A DNA stretch of 64,000 bases from Flammulina velutipes (lineage: Eukaryota; Basidiomycota; Agaricomycetes; Agaricales; Physalacriaceae): positions 4,216,001 through 4,280,000 of the forward strand of contig CM022368.1 in the NCBI GenBank assembly GCA_011800155.1, given 5' to 3'. The position numbers and the translations under genes were made by a program. Positions 22,810-33,549 of the stretch are shown piece after piece. Every line of letters starts with the position of its first letter. The first letter of the stretch is position 1. Under the pieces are notes generated by a model, which did not search any database, was not told where the DNA came from, and was given only the letters and a program-made list of their open reading frames with translations.

Positions 22810-22974
22810 GATTGCAGCGGGGTCAACTATACAGAAATTAAGCAACGGAAAAATAGAGGAGAAAGGGTTGCGAACCAAAGTCACCAAAGTTGTCGAAGGG
22901 GAACAAAAGTGCCGCGAACTTCGATAACCACGGTGCTCATGGTTTTAAGTACGCGAAGTTCCGATCGAAAATTT

Positions 22975-22983
22975 ATCAGATAA
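22975..22983. promoter_or_regulatory. GATA-type iron-regulator site ATCAGATAA
   Basis: Exact match to ATCWGATAA, the known target of the SreA/Urbs1/SRE family of iron-responsive GATA repressors, 166 bp upstream of the siderophore transporter start. It is part of the palindrome TTATCAGATAA. Confidence 0.65.
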
Positions 22984-23007
22984 TAATTAAGGGGTTGGAT
23001 AATCTTT

Positions 23008-23016
23008 ATCTGATAA
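23008..23016. promoter_or_regulatory. GATA-type iron-regulator site ATCTGATAA
   Basis: Second exact ATCWGATAA match, 33 bp from the first, with a single GATAA between them (22998-23002). Paired sites are typical of iron-repressed siderophore genes. Confidence 0.65.
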
Positions 23017-24693
23017 GGCCGGGGAAGGCCGGTCGGAGAACCCTCATGGTCGTCCATCGCGAATATAGCCGACGCGACTTAGCGCTCTCGTTGATCGCAT
23101 GGCTATTGAAGATGGTTGCTAGTTTTATTGACTTATTTTATCGATTGACCCAAAGAAAGGCATGAAAAAGTCACGGTAAGAATGCGCGAGGCTGGAGCTT
23201 TCCGCCTTGAAGGAGCGAAAGCACACGCCTCATCAGATTCTTCAACTGAGATCTGTCAAGACTCTACCCAACTTTCGGGTAGGCACCTGCTAGGGTCATT
23301 CCACCACGTTCGGACGATCCAGGACGATCCACGATGGCGCGAGGGAGCGTGGGGGAGCTCTCCCCGTTCCTTCCGTCTCTTTTCTTATACCCGCCTCATG
23401 ACCAGTACCACTTCCCGCAGCCCGCTTCAACTGATCATTCACTCCATGCACCAAGTGGGGCCTGTCATTCGAATCAAGGACACCGGCTTTCTGAAGTGGA
23501 TGGCCCATAAGATTTATCACACGGCAACCTGCTTTCATTCGTTAGAATCTTAAACTTGTCTGGGTCCCGACGCCTGACTTCATAGCGAGAGCAAGAAAAT
23601 ACCAAGAGAATCTATCAACGACTATGAGCTGTTGATAATGGCTCGACCTAGTTTGAGTTTCGGGGAGAGGATTTGCGCGCGAAATTTGAAACTCGCCGGA
23701 GTCAAAATACATGGGTGCAACGATCCGCTCTGAAGATTTCAGTGCTCATAATGGCAATGAATATACACAGAACTAAGTCCAATGCATTGTCCTTTGCATT
23801 GCAATTCTATCTGCTCCGCCATGTAGACGTATGGTACCTCCTTCAGCCGGTAGCGCGTTACTTTCCGCTATGAACATGCATCCGTTCAATAATCAATTGA
23901 ATAATCCATTGACCTAGGCCCCTTTGAAAGGGCCCGGGATCTGCTAAGCCATTTTGGTCGGCATTGGCTTAATTCCTCTTAACTCGCGGACCGGAAATCA
24001 TAATGTTGCACGCTGTCGGGTACATTGCAGTTGGCGTGCTAAAATAATATGAGAAGGACGTAAAAGTGAGCAATAGTCCAGCTTAGACCGTCCATAGATG
24101 ACCGCTTCGAATATTTACTTCCAGTTGTAATTTGTTATCCATTGTAGGTTCATATAGGTCCAGGCCCACATCCCACATGTAGATCTGTTGGATCTGCGTT
24201 TCTTCATGTTTTGACATCAGACCGTTCTCCGCCGGTCTTTGTCCTTGTGTCGTGTGAGCTATGCGCCACACATATTCCGTTGGAATGAATGTCAGAAATT
24301 ATGGGTCTATGTTCAGAGTTAAGACCATACTTCACTGAACTTGTATTTTATCTGGTCCCGAATGTAGTTAGAGTGATGTGAACCACCATTCTTTTTATCG
24401 AAGGGTTATGCTCACATAATGTATTATACACAACAAAATACAGGAAGAGACCAAATATTTGAATTTCGACATTGTAGGGGCAAGAGACTTGGTATATATA
24501 ATCGTAATGGCCTCCTACCCTACTGTGGCGCATGTTCGAAGTCCGGAACCCCCCGGACGCCGGCGGCAAAATACCCCGGTTTGGTCGTGTTAATTTCCCA
24601 AAAATTTGCCTTTTACCTCTCTGCCAATAGCCATTTGCACGCTCTGCAATAAACGCAGGATTAAAGCCTCGCTTTCAAATTTCCGTCGCAGAA
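23017..24693. other. Intergenic spacer
   Basis: About 1.7 kb between divergent genes (siderophore transporter, mitochondrial carrier). No frame with motif or splice support. It contains the possible small inverted-repeat element at 24261-24533 and the promoter of the carrier gene. Confidence 0.5.
24261..24533. repeat. Possible small inverted-repeat element
   Basis: atgcgccaca at 24261-24270 is exactly inverted as tgtggcgcat at 24524-24533, bounding 273 bp of AT-rich non-coding DNA. The size suits a MITE, but the 10-bp arms are short and no target duplication is evident. Confidence 0.3.
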
Positions 24694-25797
24694 ATGTCTC
24701 CCCTTCCTTCGTCGAATAATGGCCCCAAAAAAGACTCTAACATGGCTCGTGTTCTTGGCTCTGGAACTTCGGGTGCGTTTGCTGCTCTTCTTGGACGTTT
24801 TGTGCTCACCTTTGGCGTAGGTATCGCTGAGCTACTTGTCTTCCATCCAGTAGATACCATTGCAAAGAGGTTGATGAGCAACACGTCGCAGGTAATGTTA
24901 TTTGCGAAAATATACCTAACAGCAGTTAACAGCCTTTAGTTCTCGTTGGGCAAGATGAACGAAATCATCTTCCGACAACACGCCAACGCTCCTGCAATGT
25001 CCAAAGCCTTGTCACTCTTCCCCGGTCTTGGCTACGCAGCAGGCTACAAGGTTACCCAGCGAATCTACAAATTCGGTGGTCAGCCTTGGTTCAACGACCT
25101 CATCAAGCAACACTATGGCACACAATTCACGAACACATTCGGCGAACGGAAGGGCAAACTCATGATGCAGGCAACTGCTGGAAGGTAGGCCCCTACCTTT
25201 GTTCGTTTACGCCACATCCTCACATTTTTCAGTTTGACAGGAATCGGAGAAGTTGTCCTCCTTCCCCTCGATGTCCTCAAAATAAAGCGCCAGGTGAACC
25301 CCGAAGCATTCCGTGGTCGCGGTGTACTTCGCATAGTGATGGAGGAGAAGGGTGCTCTTTATCGCGGCTGGGGATGGACGATGGCGCGTAACGCTCCTGG
25401 TTCATTCTCCTTATTTGGTGCTTCTGCGTTCACCAAAGACTACATCCTCGGCGTCACGGACTACTCCCAGGCGACCTGGGGCCAAAATTTCATTGCCTCA
25501 ATAGCGGGTGCAGTCGCCTCCATCACCGTCGCTGCTCCTCTCGACGTTATAAAGACGCGTATCCAGAACGCCAACTTCGAGAGCAAGACGACCGGTATGA
25601 CAGTCTTCAAGGATCTCATTAAAACTGAAGGCGCGATGGCGTTGTTCAAGGGACTTACTCCAAAGGTTGGTTTTCCTTTTTGTACAACATCAAATTGCTT
25701 ACATTGAACCTCGTAGATTCTTGTCGTCGGCCCAAAACTTGTGTTCAGCTACACGCTAGCACAGTCTTTGATTCCTATGTACGCACACTTCGTATAG
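24694..25797 (+). CDS. GGC1: Mitochondrial GTP/GDP carrier
   Basis: Exons 24694-24772, 24821-24891, 24940-25184, 25233-25665 and 25717-25797 keep one frame of 302 residues, normal for a mitochondrial carrier. Signature strings of the fungal Ggc1 branch are present: IAELLVFHPVDTIAKRLMSN, SLFPGLGYAAGYKV, QRIYKFGGQPWFNDL, GIGEVVLLPLDVLK, AAPLDVIKTRIQN and GPKLVFSYTLAQSL. The three PxDxxK-like motifs mark the threefold carrier repeat with six helices in the inner mitochondrial membrane. Ggc1 exchanges matrix GDP for cytosolic GTP and affects mitochondrial iron homeostasis in yeast, which is notable beside a siderophore transporter. The first intron is a multiple of three without stops, so a naive translation wrongly inserts 16 residues near the N-terminus. 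Confidence 0.9.
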
Positions 25798-25910
25798 GTA
25801 TAGGGCATCTTTTGGGTTATGGTATTATCTTTGCTTTAATTTATACATACAGTACATCTATAACTAGACATAGAGGGGATGTCCCCAATACACCCCATCT
25901 CGTAAACATT

Positions 25911-26761
25911 TCATAGGTCGTCCTCTACGTACACTTTCATGCTATCGTCGTCGACAAAAGCATACCTCTCCTTGGCCCATTCTTGAATCTGTTCGAAGTT
26001 CTTACACGTATGTGGTGTATCGTCTCTCCTCCTTACTAGACCTCCTTCAGCATCCCACTGCCACACGATTGGTGTAATATCTGCTGAGCACATCAGCGCT
26101 TGACGGACGTGTCCGACGCAGTGGGCTAGGTGTGCCAAGCGAAGTGGGGAAGTCGATGGAACCATGTGAGGGTATGAGGCGGGATATAAAGACATTCGTA
26201 ACATGTCCTGTTGAGGGGTTAAGCAGCACTCTATGGATGAAGGGCGTCGAAAGAACGCACCAGGCAGTGCAGTTGATGAAAGACATCCAAACCGGACATG
26301 TAATATCCCTCCTCCTGCGCAAGCGGATACGTCTTGTTCGCCATTTGAGTCGCCTCATCTCTTGTGATCTTGGAGAACCCATCTGTAATATCTTTGAGAT
26401 TTTCTTGAGCTGGAGTTACGAGGATCACAAACATTGGGTCAATGCTTTCCACGCCTCATCGACTTTCTCCGAAGGCGGCTGCTCGTAAATCGGCAGATCC
26501 GCACCAAAGCCCCGGTTGAATATTCGGGCTTTGTAGTTCACTATGCCTTGGACCGGTGCTAAGAATACAGTTTAGTTGTATGTCTAATGGGAACTTCGAG
26601 GGAAACATACAATACGCCACCGATGGATATGGCGGTCTGTGTAGAAGAGAATATGCAAAGAAACAGTTCGTGAGAATAGAAGCGATAGCCAACCAGCCCC
26701 AACCGAATTTTCTTCTCGTAGATTCTTCAAGAGTAAGAGGTGTGTAGGTGGTCGGACTCAT
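25911..26761 (-). CDS. UstYa-family (DUF3328) oxidase-like protein
   Basis: Four exons (26761-26611, 26558-26433, 26382-26261, 26207-25911) give 231 residues. One N-terminal membrane helix (about residues 19-40: GWLAIASILTNCFFAYSLL) precedes the catalytic-type domain with both conserved HxxHC motifs: FHQLHCLDM and HLAHCVGH, and the closing block CSADITPIVWQW. UstYa proteins act in fungal secondary metabolism, classically in oxidative cyclisation of ribosomal peptides (ustiloxin, phomopsin), and probably bind metal through the HxxHC residues. No repetitive precursor-peptide gene is visible nearby, so the substrate is open. The cyclase-family gene beside it, also on the minus strand, may share a pathway. 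Confidence 0.85.
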
Positions 26762-26892
26762 GGCGTAACCTCAGAATGTACAAGTCCCGATCTTATATAG
26801 CACCTAGTCAAAATCCAGACTGTTGAAACTGTACCAGCTAAGTCGCGCTGAAACTGAAACGGCATGCTGGGCGGTAGACGGGACGGGATTAT

Positions 26893-28658
26893 TCATCGCG
26901 GCCTAGGACGGTATCCGTGATTCATACTAAGGTTCATAGGCTGTACAGAATGGAGAGTACAAGGACAATTGAGTACTAAAAGAAGGCCTGCCATAAATTC
27001 ATCAGCGTCCGCGTCCCGCGTAGGAAGGACATGTACTAACCGCAGCGTTCGGGGGACTGGCACAGCCTCCAATACTAGGAATAAGTGATGAGTGTTACTT
27101 TGTAATTGCACAAGCGCCCACGAAACTCACATAGGCAATGGCCAGGAAGAGAAGAAGAATGTATATCGGTTGGTTTCGGCACATAATTTGGAGAGAGCCT
27201 CAACATCGAACATTTCACCTAATATTCCGAACGTGAGTAGTTGGCGTCTAGATAAACAATACTTCTTACCAATCGGCATTCCCCATAGGCTGGGTTCGCA
27301 CGCGTCAGATAAGTATGACTAGATCGTGTATCACTCACCCAAGAAGTGTCTGAGTTTTACAGTGAGAACTCATATCAGCGTGTGAATGCATGACTCACCT
27401 GGTGCAAATGCGGAACGCCCTCTGGCGTAGGCCATCTCTATCGGTAGGATTGCAGTGAGTCATGCGTCATAATTATCATGCTTATGCACCACCTACCTCC
27501 AAGGCTGGTTGGTCCGATGCCACGGCGGCAAAGTGGTTATCCCACAAGAACCTCTTTATATCATCACTCTGCTCAATCCCAGCAAAACTCTCTGGCTTCC
27601 CTCGAAGAGAATCCCGCTCCTCTTGTGTGGTCTCCATGTACTTCTTGATGAATCCCACGCGGAGTATGAGGATATCGCCCCTCCTGAATGTGACGCCTTG
27701 GCTATTGGCGCACGCCTTGAGGGTTTCGACAGTGATAGGATGAGGTGTCCACGGGTCGTAAGGGAGTTGACCCGATTCGGAGGAAGCTGTGAGGAACGTG
27801 ACAAGGTCGAGGAAGACGCCTCGTCCGCATATCCCATGCTTAGCCCAATCTACGAACAACGATGAGATGAGAAAAGAACGCGCGGAAACGACTCACTCTG
27901 TACACCAAGCTTGGTTAACGCGGGATCGATGTTGTTCGGATCTGGGATGGGGATTCTTCCAGCGGGAAGGGAGTCCGGGTGTGTGCTGTTTGACAAGCTT
28001 CGTCAGGTCAAGATGATTATTAGGAAGAATAAGCTCACTTATTATAGAACACGCCGTGTTCGTGGACACCAAAATGACGCAAGCCATCCCACTGCGAACC
28101 AGACTGGGTGTTCTGGTCGAAGATAAGTAGCGAATGGCTGATTGAAAAGATAGATACTTACGATATTGATTTCATCGTCGCGATGCGGACCAGCGTACGT
28201 TCTAATCATGTTCACCTCGGGAGGTTTCCGCCCGAACATTGGCTATTGGAAGTTCAATACTTTATAGTCTGATAGTAGAGGTACTAACCTTGTCTGGGAA
28301 GTTGACTGGCCTTATTTCGATTGTCAGTAGGAAGAATGCATGACTGTCAGAATTGGGTTACCAGTTGAGCGAGACGCTCTTCCCAGTCCTATGTCAGGCA
28401 TTAGATATTCGGCCAGATACTCCTGTGTAGTAACATTTACCTGATCTCCTCTGTAGCAGCCGTCTTCACAAGGTCTTCCGTCAACAAGTTCACAGTGCCC
28501 AGTTCGTCGTCTTCTCCCCAAACGCTCCACGCGCATCCTGAAAAGGACTTGAACGCGGGGAGTTCATCGAAGGTGGGTAGATCCTTGACTGTGCTGCGCT
28601 CGAGGGCTTGTGGTTTCGGTTTCTTCCAGGTAAAATAGCTGGCAGCTTGCTTTAACAT
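26893..28658 (-). CDS. Cyclase-family (kynurenine-formamidase-like) hydrolase
   Basis: At least seven exons on the minus strand. ATG at 28658 starts ...WKKPKPQALERSTVKDLPTF; recognisable later exons encode SVWGEDDELGTVNLLT, the metal-site block SQWDGLRHFGVHEHG, HGICGRGVFLDL, a long exon with ITVETLKACANSQGVTFRRGDILILRVG, and a C-terminal exon with DVEALSKLCAETNRYTFFFSS followed by GGCASPPNAA. These are hallmarks of the fungal branch of the cyclase family (PF04199), metal-dependent amide or ester hydrolases usually of 330-360 residues. Substrate unknown. It lies 132 bp upstream of, and on the same strand as, the UstYa-like gene. Exact ends of two small exons were not resolved; the last exon may end at 26893. 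Confidence 0.8.
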
Positions 28659-29427
28659 GTTGGGCGAAAGAGTTTAAGGAGCAAATAACACCCACAGGCT
28701 CTCATGATGCTTTATAACGGGGGGCGGTCGTAGTCAGAAGGCGTAATCAGATGACGGGCTTGACAGGTTTCGCCTGACGAGCCTGCCGGGACATTTTCTC
28801 AAACTCTTCTTTGTGTGGGATTGGGTAGTGAACAAGCGCTCAGAAGCCTGCTTCTATCGAATCAGAACATCGCACCAGATATGTTGATAAGACGAGAAGG
28901 GAACACAGTGCACACCGATATTGAGCCAAGGATATGTGTGGCGTGGAGCCCTGAGCTCGGCTCCCATGCACGCCGGCCTCCGTCGACAATATCATGAGTA
29001 TTCAGCTTGGTAATTATGGAGTGTAATTGTCCAGAAAGCGACCTACATAGATCAATTCAAGTAGACGCGAGAATGATCATGGTGGTTGTTGTCAAGTTAA
29101 GTCGGACCGGATCTGCCGGCTTCCATTTCAACTCACGTCCTCAGCCTGTGTTACATGCACCCAACGAGGCCCACAATAATTTGTATCATCTCGACTATAT
29201 ATCGCTACATCGGTATTTATGCTATCAGGTATACAGTAGAATGATTCGACATACAACTTCGGATGTACTACTTAGTTTTGGTACTAACGTTTGCGCGTCC
29301 GTATACATAACCTCGACAAAGCCGAGCGTTAGCATTCAAGTAGGCAGAGGATTTGGTCCGTCGATATCCGCTCCGAGATTCGAACGGAGTGTCAAAAATA
29401 ATCTTCGGTGTCTAGTCAACAGAAAGG
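28659..29427. other. Intergenic spacer
   Basis: 769 bp between minus-strand genes; likely promoter of the cyclase gene on its left side. No other feature seen. Confidence 0.5.
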
Positions 29428-30276
29428 TCATCTCGAATGTGTATCCTGCACAAGAACTGACAACATACCTGTTTCGAGCACAGTTCCGTAGCTTTGGGGC
29501 GTAGATCTTCCTTCGGGTGGAGTCCCGTGTAACATGTTGGCGAAAGTCTTCTCTCCCATCACTTCCACCAATAAGAAGACCATCCTCGGTGCAGCGACGT
29601 CCCATTTTTGTGGATCCGTGATGTCTTCATCGAAATCCTTCACCATTCTATGGATGTCTTTGCAAGCTCGGTGCAGAACCCCGTGCGCCTTCCTCTGTGC
29701 CTCCCCTTCGAGCCGCGATATGGCCAAGAAATGCTGGGCAGTCTCTTCGTGCGTATTCATCCCAGAAATGGAGATCCACGGTCGTATCCTGGTATAGACT
29801 GCCACGCTGACCTTTGCAAAATAACCGAGCGTGTCCTGGAAGTTCGCAAAATCGGTGTAGCTGTATAGTTCGCGATCGACGCGTTTTGCGTGGCGGAGAC
29901 ATCTTAGGAAGGATAGGGCTCTATAGAATTCCAAGGACTGGCTGGATGCGCCGCTGTATACAAGTGTAGACATGCCTAACGTGATGATACAACATTTAAC
30001 GCCAGGGAATAAATTGAGAAGGGTACTGTTGGGCTCACCGATAACAAACAATCCTTTTCTCATCGGCATAGGCTTGAGTAGGATCTCGCTCTTGCTAGAT
30101 TGGAAACGTTTCGACAAGGACGATCTCTTGTGTATAGGAGGTGCCCCAACGGCTGCATGTAGGTCTAGGTGGGACTGCCGCGCCCATAGCGTTTGGAATA
30201 GCATGATGGTAGTAGTATCATGTCGGCAGCGCGCCAACACTGTCAATTGAGTATAACACTCGACGGGTAGGTTCAA
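29428..30276 (-). CDS. Unrecognised protein
   Basis: A 282-codon frame. A 63-nt in-frame stretch starting GTGAGCCCAA and ending CACGTTAG near 29970-30033 looks like an intron, joining FVIG to MSTLVYSG. A start at the internal ATG near 30204 (MLFQTLWARQ) is also plausible. The body is mixed helix-like with AKRVDRELYSYTDFANF and EGEAQRKAHGVLHRACKDIH; I recognise no domain and see no signal peptide or membrane helix in the main part. The length of open frame, the intron, and the codon use argue for a real gene. It could belong with the UstYa/cyclase pair downstream, but nothing in the sequence proves it. Confidence 0.45.
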   Translation of the reverse strand: MNLPVECYTQLTVLARCRHDTTTIMLFQTLWARQSHLDLHAAVGAPPIHKRSSLSKRFQSSKSEILLKPMPMRKGLFVIGEPNSTLLNLFPGVKCCIITLGMSTLVYSGASSQSLEFYRALSFLRCLRHAKRVDRELYSYTDFANFQDTLGYFAKVSVAVYTRIRPWISISGMNTHEETAQHFLAISRLEGEAQRKAHGVLHRACKDIHRMVKDFDEDITDPQKWDVAAPRMVFLLVEVMGEKTFANMLHGTPPEGRSTPQSYGTVLETGMLSVLVQDTHSR

Positions 30277-33200
30277 TCAGGAGACCAAATGTGAATGGAC
30301 CGCCGAGAAGCCGTATATGTCTATCAAACATCGCCCTGACCCTGCCCTTGTGACTTGTCCTCCTTGAACCTCTGGGCCTGGGCCAGAGCCCAAGTTTGTC
30401 TTTCTAACTTGAACCACTGCGAAATGGAACGCCTGTTGTCTATGCACACCAAGACTGCGGTCCCTCTCCAGTCCCAATGCTAAAGCTAGGGTGACCACGA
30501 ATGTGGCGCTAGTTCATTACCCAATGCCTCGTCGTCGCGCTAGAATCTCGTCGATAGGGTGGCGAAACACTCCACAATCGCTTCTTTGTTACGCCTGGAA
30601 AAACCTCCCTCTGACGCGACCATAACTACTGAGGATTGCCCCTCATTCCTATGAGCCTTCGACGTGCTTTCCTGAGAAACTACGAAATGCTTATCGAAGC
30701 TACATGTCATCTTTAACACATGCTCACCTTCGAGCTTGTTCAGCAATCTCCCGTGTTTCTAAGATTATGTTTCTAAGATTAATAGCTCATCCATTACACA
30801 CTTAGCCCCGAGTCGGATTTGTGCATCTCAATCATCCGTCCATCAACTCATCCAAGACCACCTATATATACGACGAACAGCGTTTGAGTGGGTAGCGCGA
30901 TATGAGTTCGACCACCAAAGTTTGTCTAATGTACGCACTCACCTTCTTCATGAATTCTCTTATTTAATTCCGGTCACTAGAGGTCTAGCTTCCAGCAGAC
31001 TATCCAACCAGCTGGCTCTCTATGGATATTCTCATGGTAAGCAATCTTTCGTTCCCGTCTGACGTCGTAAGTCTAACGCCTAATCATGTGTTCAGGCCAT
31101 GGAATTGTCGCACTCGGTTCTAAAAAATACGACTTCGTCGACCTTGGGAACGAACACAAGCAGTACGATCACACAGGCATCAAAGCACTGGGATATGTCC
31201 CAGTTCTATCAGAAGAGGAAGTGGTTGAGATGATGGGCCTTTCTCCATTGCCGCACAGGTCCCAATTGATAGAGATATCATTTGATGATACCGAGAGTTA
31301 TGGTATGTGTACTCCAGGCGGGCATTGGTGTTGATGGTCAGGCCTCCACTGGTGGAATTCAAATTCAGTATCACTGTCCTTTAGGAAACCAAGGATAGCA
31401 GACCCATGAGCTAGCAGAACCCCATAGCGGTAAGAAGGTGAGCGCAGAGCATCGTTTTGCCTAAATTAGACCTAAACGCGATCACGTGCGAAAGGGCGCC
31501 ACATCGGCTTAGAAAGCAGGGACAAACAGAGGGCTTCTCTTCACACGACCATCTCTGAGTCTACTAACGCCTCATTCAGTATTGCGAGACAATCGTTCGG
31601 CACCTTCAACCTTTACCAAAGTAACACCATTCATTTGACGACAGACAAGATAGCTGACCGTGGCTACTCCGACAGATGTCGACGACCAATAATCTACATC
31701 AGATATCTTCGCTGTTCTGAACTGTGTTCCCTATCAGAGGTGGCCGAACCTATGCGTCAAAGGCTACATGTCTCAAACATAAGCTTCGAGGTGCCGAAAT
31801 TTAGGTCAGCGAGGAATATTGAAAATGCTCATATCAGAATTTACAGAAAGTTGCTTGTATAGTGTTACTACAGGTCATTTCTGATTACGGACGGATGCGC
31901 GCCGAAGCAACAGACCCTACGGTCCTTGCAGGACCATCGTGTGGCGTTCAAAAAAGGTATGCAGAATGGTCGTTCTGACAGCGGCTGATGCTATAGGCAG
32001 CTCTGTAATCAACAGACGGCGTCCTACCAGTAAGTACTTTACGGCAATGGGAGGCAGAATTCTGACATCGACAGATGGCCTTTCAATTGACGTCGAACTG
32101 CAACTATCTGAATTCATCGTTTACGATATGCACGGATTACAACGGTTGTTAAATGTCCTCTTGTCTATCGGCATTGTACTAACCTTGCCTAGATGCGTGT
32201 CTGCAACTGCATAGAGGCTTTTTGGATAGGCTGACGATTTCACAAGAATGCCACCTTTTGGCCGGATCTCCGGCGCAGCTCGTTCATCACGCTAGGGCTA
32301 GAGGGCTAACGTAGGCGCAAAGGAGGATCGACCACAGTGGCGTTAACCTTGTTTGGGCTATGTCCTGTGTTTCTCATACTTATCTAACCTCCGCGTCCTA
32401 GATGAGTCTTCACAATGCTTGTTTTCTAGCTCTTAGGCCGGTTATAGACGCTCAGCGCTCTGGTTTCTCACTTACTTCGCTTCTGAGTCCGAACAGGGAG
32501 CGCATTGAAGATCGGAGCGCTTATCCTTCCAGGTGATGTGACGCTGTTGGTAAGTTGCATTGATGTTGCCTTGTTGACTGACGAGATAGTTTCTAATCCA
32601 AATTTTACGCGAATGGTCGTTGCCGTTCGGTTCTTCAACTTCGAAGCCGATTCACGCCCTCGTGATGTCATGGACGCTAGAGCCGCGAGGCTTCGTGTGG
32701 TTCACGGCATTCTATGTGGCGCAGAGATAATTGCATCTTTGCACACACGTCCAACATCCATCTTGTTTTATCTTACGTTCTGCTTGTCGCAGGGGTCGAC
32801 CGCTGTCTGCGTTGGCTACGGTCTACAGATGCTGGCATACGCGAGAGGCTAACCAAGATGGGAACCGATGACACTTTGTAAAAGGTAACCTGGACGTAGT
32901 GGGGTACTAAAATCTCGTTACTTCGCCGTCAACTTTTAATCTATACTGGCCACTAGTGACCAGGAGACCTCGACAGATTTCTATGGTTCGATTGTGCTCC
33001 TTGGCTGGAGTTCGCTGGTTCTGAAATCAGTTGGCGACTTGTTGTACCAAATCGATAGACGGCTCAACGCGCCATCCGCAAAAGTCTATCGGGTTGTCGA
33101 GGACATCGGAGCTTCAAGCTCAGGCTTCAAAAGCTTAAGTGAGCTATTTTGGTTGAGGTTTCTTTGCGTTTGGAACTTGTACAGCGAGAGAAGGATTGTA

Positions 33201-33549
33201 TCATTGAGCCCTACACCACTGCAGCGTAACATAACTCATTTGAATGAATCGATTCAATATATATAGAGCAGTCTAATCTATTTTTTGCATGATAACGGAG
33301 TCTATGTGACAGGGGCAGACGTCCATGACAACGGGATGCGCCATCCATGTGTACGTAAATGGATGATGGACCTTCTTCGGGAAGGCGTAAAATGAAATGA
33401 TCGTATAAAACCAAACCCAGCTATCTTCGCCTCCTACCATCATCTCCCCTCTCCAGCGGGTTTTCCTGCTCAATCCTTCGTTCCGTGCTCAATTACGGGA
33501 CAATTCCACTCATTTAAATACCAACAATCCTTTCGAGGATTCCCCCAAG
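30277..33549. other. Gene-poor, decayed-looking stretch
   Basis: About 3.3 kb with many short unrelated frames on both strands and no convincing start-to-stop gene. One two-exon open stretch at 30763-31334 is listed separately. One GCGCCACA octamer lies at 31496. The last 100 bp before 33550 should carry the promoter of the oxidase gene. Confidence 0.4.
30763..31334 (+). CDS. Possible gene fragment without start codon
   Basis: Open from just after a stop at 30760-30762 through 31036, then a well-formed 59-nt intron (GTAAGC...TTCAG, 31037-31095) and on to 31334, about 170 residues (ARYEFDHQSLSNVRTHLLHE, GSKKYDFVDLGNEHKQYDHT, EEEVVEMMGLSPLP). A further GTATGT donor at about 31303 suggests the gene once continued. 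No in-frame ATG lies in the first half and no domain is recognised. It could be a remnant or the middle of a gene whose first exon I missed. Confidence 0.35.
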
